Source of the DNA: Paenibacillus rhizophilus
GTDB taxonomy: Bacteria; Bacillota; Bacilli; Paenibacillales; Paenibacillaceae
NCBI RefSeq assembly: GCF_003854965.1
Contig: NZ_RQPI01000002.1
Location: 186,001 to 250,000, forward strand
Direction of reading: 5' to 3'
DNA length: 64,000 bases
Shown piece by piece: positions 60,682 to 64,000 of this stretch. Made by a program: the position numbers and the translations under genes. The notes beneath the pieces are model-generated. The model was not told the DNA's origin, ran no database searches, and was given only the letters and a program-made list of their open reading frames with translations. Each line of letters begins with the position of its first letter. Position 1 is the first letter of the stretch.

Positions 60682-61101
60682 TTACAGTATCGATGCTCCG
60701 ATTACATAAGACAACGACACGGAAATCAACATCGCCGTCAAACCGACCGCCCGGTTATCCGCCGCAATCTCCTTGTCGATTGAAAAGACGGGCGTCAGAA
60801 ATTCAAACATGAAGTAGGCGATCAGCAGCAGAACGAAACCGATCGCCGACCATTTCATTGTTTCGTAAATCGAGGCCTCCGCCTGGATGCTGAAGCGAAG
60901 CACGTTGCAGATGCCGAATATTTTGCCGCCCGTCGCCATCGAAGCCGCCACGTTGCCCTTTCGGATTTCTTCCCAGCAGTTGTATTTGGTCACCATTTCG
61001 AATATGGACAAAAAGACAACCAGCTCCAGAATCGCAACCGCGAAGTAGCCGAGCAAGCTTCCCAGCGGATGACTCAGCAAAGCATCGATTGTGTGTTCCA
61101 T
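60682..61101 (-). CDS. DUF350 membrane protein
   Basis: A 139-residue four-helix membrane protein with the DUF350 style (LGYFAVAILELVVFLSIFEMVTKYNCWEEIRKGNVAASMATGGKIFGIC, then VFSIDKEIAADNRAVGLTAMLISVSLSYVIG). Members resemble halves of an ion-channel-like duplicated fold; role unknown. GGGAGGAA precedes the ATG. It follows mutS2 by 32 bases in the same direction and precedes the 26-residue peptide and zinc-ribbon genes. Confidence 0.85.
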   Translation of the reverse strand: MEHTIDALLSHPLGSLLGYFAVAILELVVFLSIFEMVTKYNCWEEIRKGNVAASMATGGKIFGICNVLRFSIQAEASIYETMKWSAIGFVLLLIAYFMFEFLTPVFSIDKEIAADNRAVGLTAMLISVSLSYVIGASIL

Positions 61102-61133
61102 GGGTTCCTCCCTCTTTCCGCCGGAAACACCCG

Positions 61134-63503
61134 TTATTCCAGCTCCGCCACCGTTACGCCCGCGCCGCCTTCGTTGTAGTTGCCGAGACGGTAGCTCTTG
61201 ACATGCTTGTGTTTGCGCAAGTAGTCTTGGATTCCCGAGCGCAGGACACCCGTACCTTTGCCGTGGATGATATAAATCTGACCGAGATTGCCTAGAAATG
61301 CTTCATCGATAAAACGGTCCGTCTCCATCAGCGCCTCTTCCAGATTCGCTCCCCGCAAATCCAGCTCGCTGCGGGTATTCTCGTCACGGGTCCGCTTCAC
61401 GGTTGTGGCCTGGCGAATCGGCTGAGGCGCTGCCGGCTTCGCGGGCGACAGCAGCTCCAGATCGTCCAGCCGCACCTTCATTTTCATGATGCCGAGCTGT
61501 ACGATGGCTTCTTTGCTTCCGCTCAGCTCGACTACATGGCCTTTCTGATTGAGGCTGTGCACAGCGACTTCATCTCCGGGGCCGATTTGGCGCGCCTGCT
61601 TGTTCTTCCCGACGCGCGCGGGCTCCTTCTTGCGGGGTGAAGGCTGCGCTTCATCGAGCCGCCGCCGGGCTTCGATCAGCTTGTGCTCCTTGACCGACGC
61701 TCCTTCTTCCAGAGCCAGACGCCGCAAATCGCCGATAATCTGTTCGGCTTCCTTGCGGGCCTTGTCGACAATCGCGGCGGCTTCCTTCTCCGCCTTGTCC
61801 AGCCACTTGTCCCGCTGGTTCTCCAGCTTCTCCAGTTCCTGGCGCTGCTTGCCGCGCAGTTCTTCCGCTTCGCGCCGCAGATTCTCCGCTCGCTCGCGTT
61901 CGTTCTCTGCGCCGAGCCGGTTCTCTTCCAGCGAAGCGATCATATGCTCGACGCGCAGGTCCTCTTCCTTGACCTCGCCCCGCGCGTGCTCGAGAATGGC
62001 AGCCGGAAGTCCCAGACGCTCGGCAATCGCGAAGGCGTTGCTTCGACCGGGAACGCCGATCAGCAGACGATACGTCGGCCGGAGGCTCTGCACATCAAAT
62101 TCCATGCTGGCGTTGATGACGCCTTTGCGTTCGTAGGCGTAAGCTTTAAGCTCGCTGTAATGCGTCGTCGCCACCATCCGGCAGCCCGTCCGGTGAATAT
62201 GCTCCAAAATGGCGATAGCCAGCGCCGAGCCTTCCGCCGGGTCCGTCCCCGCGCCGACTTCGTCGAGCAAAACCAGGCTTTTGGGAGTCATCCGCTTCAG
62301 GATGGATATAATATTGGTCATATGGCTGGAGAACGTACTCAGGCTCTGTTCGATGCTCTGTTCGTCTCCGATGTCGGCGTATATGGCGTCGAACACGCAC
62401 ATTTGGCTTCCTTCTTCAGCCGGAATAAAGAGGCCGGACATCGACATCAGGCTGAGCAGCCCGATGGTCTTCAGAGTAACGGTCTTGCCGCCCGTATTCG
62501 GGCCGGTCACGATAATGGAGCTGTACTGGTTGCCAAGCTCCGCATCCAGCGGAACAACGGACTCCGCTGAAATGAGCGGATGTCTGCCCTTGCGCAGCTT
62601 CAAGTAGCCCCGGTCATTCATTCGCGGACGCGAGGCTTTCATCTCCCTCGCCAGACGGGCTTTGGAGAATATAAAATCAAGCTGGCCGAGAATATCGACG
62701 TCATACGCCGTCTCCTCGGCAATTTCACCGACAAGTGCGGTCAGCTTCCGCAGGATGATTTCGATTTCCCGTTCTTCGCGCAGTCTCGTCTCCCGGAGCT
62801 TGTTGTTCATCGCGACAATCGATTCGGGCTCGATGAACAGCGTCGCTCCCGAACCCGACTGATCGTGAACGATGCCGCCAAAGTGGGACCGGTATTCCGC
62901 TTTTACCGGAATAACGAACCGGTCGCCGCGTATGGTAACCAGCTGATCCTGCAGCATCTTTGCCACAGAGGAAGAACGAATCATCGAATCCAGCTTCTCG
63001 CGGATTCTCGTCTCACCATTTCTCAGTTCCCTGCGGATGGTTGACAGCTCGGAGCTGGCGGAATCGAGCACCTCAGCATTCTCGTCGATGGCGGAGCGAA
63101 TAGCGTCCTCCACAGGCTTCTGCTCCGAGATCAGATCACTTAGATCGAAGAGCATCTGGATTTTCTCTTCTTCGTGCATGGCTGCCAGAAAGCGCTTGAC
63201 CCGGCGTCCGCCGCCGATAGTGTTTCCGACGGCCAGAAGCTCGTGCGTGCCCAGCGCTCCGCCGATGGCGGCCCGCTTCAGCGCCGGTTTAATATCGGTT
63301 ATACCACCGAAGGATGGTATTCCCTTCAAGCGGTCGACCGTCGCTCCTTCGTCCGTCGCCTGCAGCAGCAGCTTAACGGCTTCAAAATCGCCGGACGGCT
63401 TGAGGGCTTCTGCCATCGCTTCTCCCATCGGGGTCTGCGTATATTGCACCAATTTATTTAAAATCTTTCGATATTCAAGCGTATGCAAAATCTTGTCGTC
63501 CAA
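61134..63503 (-). CDS. mutS2: Endonuclease MutS2
   Basis: A 789-residue MutS2. An N-terminal core/clamp region leads to the ABC-type ATPase with Walker A GPNTGGKT at 334-341, the DDQ-like signature YADIGDEQSIEQSLSTFSSHM and the LVLLDEVGAGTDP Walker B. A long coiled coil follows (~510-630), then a KOW-like segment (GDEVAVHSLNQKGHVVEL) and the C-terminal Smr nuclease domain (LDLRGANLEEALMETDRFID, IIHGKGTGVLRSGI). MutS2 suppresses recombination and rescues collided ribosomes in B. subtilis. Full-length and intact. Confidence 0.96.
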   Translation of the reverse strand: MDDKILHTLEYRKILNKLVQYTQTPMGEAMAEALKPSGDFEAVKLLLQATDEGATVDRLKGIPSFGGITDIKPALKRAAIGGALGTHELLAVGNTIGGGRRVKRFLAAMHEEEKIQMLFDLSDLISEQKPVEDAIRSAIDENAEVLDSASSELSTIRRELRNGETRIREKLDSMIRSSSVAKMLQDQLVTIRGDRFVIPVKAEYRSHFGGIVHDQSGSGATLFIEPESIVAMNNKLRETRLREEREIEIILRKLTALVGEIAEETAYDVDILGQLDFIFSKARLAREMKASRPRMNDRGYLKLRKGRHPLISAESVVPLDAELGNQYSSIIVTGPNTGGKTVTLKTIGLLSLMSMSGLFIPAEEGSQMCVFDAIYADIGDEQSIEQSLSTFSSHMTNIISILKRMTPKSLVLLDEVGAGTDPAEGSALAIAILEHIHRTGCRMVATTHYSELKAYAYERKGVINASMEFDVQSLRPTYRLLIGVPGRSNAFAIAERLGLPAAILEHARGEVKEEDLRVEHMIASLEENRLGAENERERAENLRREAEELRGKQRQELEKLENQRDKWLDKAEKEAAAIVDKARKEAEQIIGDLRRLALEEGASVKEHKLIEARRRLDEAQPSPRKKEPARVGKNKQARQIGPGDEVAVHSLNQKGHVVELSGSKEAIVQLGIMKMKVRLDDLELLSPAKPAAPQPIRQATTVKRTRDENTRSELDLRGANLEEALMETDRFIDEAFLGNLGQIYIIHGKGTGVLRSGIQDYLRKHKHVKSYRLGNYNEGGAGVTVAELE

Positions 63504-63657
63504 TTACGGTCACAGCTCCCTTCATATAGAAATCATTATACCGAATATGGAGCATTTCCGCTATTTGGGTGCTGTCTTCCAAACATAACGGAGAATGATT
63601 CTGTGTACAATAACCCTTGCACGTATCCTTAAGCTTGAAGCAAAGGAGGCTTGTACA

Positions 63658-64000
63658 GTGAGATTTTTAGGTCATGTTGTCCGCTTCATCGTGTCCGCGC
63701 TGGTTCTTCTCGTCGTTGGCTGGATTGTACCGAATTTCAGCGTCGGCGGATTCTGGAGCGCCCTTATGCTGGCTCTGGTAATCGCTTTGCTCGGGTGGAT
63801 CGCCGAAGGCATTTTCGGCCGCAAAACAACGCCGTTCGGGCGCGGTATTGTAGGATTTCTGGTGAGCGCACTGGTTATCTGGCTGGCGCAGTTCATTGTC
63901 GCGGGAGTCAGCGTATCCATAATCGGCGCGATCCTCGCGGCTCTGGTCATCGGGATTATAGACCTGTTCCTGCCTGTCTCGACGCCGTTCGAAGCAGGCA
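63658..64000 (+). CDS. YvlD/phage-holin-4-family membrane protein (3' end cut off)
   Basis: GTG at 63658 after AAAGGAGG opens a frame of 114 codons that runs off the window. The product is almost entirely hydrophobic: about four helices, beginning (M)RFLGHVVRFIVSALVLLVV and including VPNFSVGGFWSALMLALVIALLGWI. It contains the FGRKTTPFGRGIVGFLVSALVIW segment typical of the family. It is probably only a few residues short of complete. Members are small membrane proteins often linked to envelope stress; the phage name is historical and no prophage is seen here. Confidence 0.85.
   Translation, partial: MRFLGHVVRFIVSALVLLVVGWIVPNFSVGGFWSALMLALVIALLGWIAEGIFGRKTTPFGRGIVGFLVSALVIWLAQFIVAGVSVSIIGAILAALVIGIIDLFLPVSTPFEAG

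Noticed and set aside
63658..64000. Prophage remnant suggested by a holin-family match
   Set aside because: The family includes many chromosomal membrane proteins and no other phage gene is near.

Overview
The window looks like a chromosomal segment of a spore-forming Firmicute, most probably Paenibacillus. The evidence is the moderate GC content with GC-rich genes, strong AGGAGG-type ribosome binding sites, Bacillales T-box and S-box leaders, and sporulation genes (spoVR, prkA, spo0E, a gamma-type SASP, CotF-like coat proteins, an AbrB-type regulator). I see no rRNA, tRNA, CRISPR array, transposase or prophage module. About 60 genes are supported, most on the minus strand.

Layout. 1-1.9 kb is a lower-GC accessory patch: the start of an unrecognised gene, a broken GIY-YIG/DUF6884/DUF7662 gene, and a two-gene toxin-antitoxin-like pair with its own operator-like dyad and terminator. 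2-9.2 kb holds spoVR, an LtaS-like membrane sulfatase, prkA and a DUF2161 nuclease-fold gene. 9.2-15.5 kb holds an aminotransferase, an orphan LuxR-type regulator, a coiled-coil/phosphodiester glycosidase pair, an AbrB-type regulator with a Spo0A-box-like site, trmL and serC. 15.8-25.4 kb is a self-contained beta-1,3-glucan locus: a 1620-residue modular GH81 enzyme, a sugar ABC transporter without its own ATPase, and a divergent LacI-family regulator whose probable operators lie at the start sites of both promoters. 25.5-29.7 kb carries a GSI-beta-like glutamine synthetase with GlnR/TnrA-like boxes, DAHP synthase and ispH. 29.7-36.7 kb is an envelope-stress block: htrA, an OmpR-type two-component pair and liaFSR. 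36.9-46.2 kb holds a small SASP, a 3D-domain protein, thrS under a T-box, an SPFH/ribbon-helix-helix pair, mqnC, and metA plus a cystathionine gamma-synthase-like gene under a SAM-I riboswitch. 46.2-47.6 kb is corA with an unusual long leader. 47.6-64 kb is mostly housekeeping: HRDC protein, ROK kinase, 5'-3' exonuclease, Spx/ArsC-like protein, RluA-type synthase, PduO-type adenosyltransferase, Spo0E, an Lrp/aminotransferase pair, coat proteins, an FAD oxidoreductase, mscL, an MFS transporter, a zinc-ribbon/DUF350 cluster, mutS2 and a holin-like membrane protein.

The observation most worth following is the corA leader (about 46299-46621). A consensus promoter starts a roughly 320-nt 5' UTR that carries a well-placed 36-codon reading frame beginning Met-Glu-Gly-Asp-Pro, followed by a long-range hairpin with a T6 tract; the left arm of that hairpin lies inside the reading frame. 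An alternative short pairing can sequester the left arm. The N-terminal pattern recalls the Mg2+-sensing leader peptide MgtL of Salmonella. I infer a leader-peptide attenuator controlling a Mg2+ channel in a Gram-positive; nothing beyond the sequence supports this yet.
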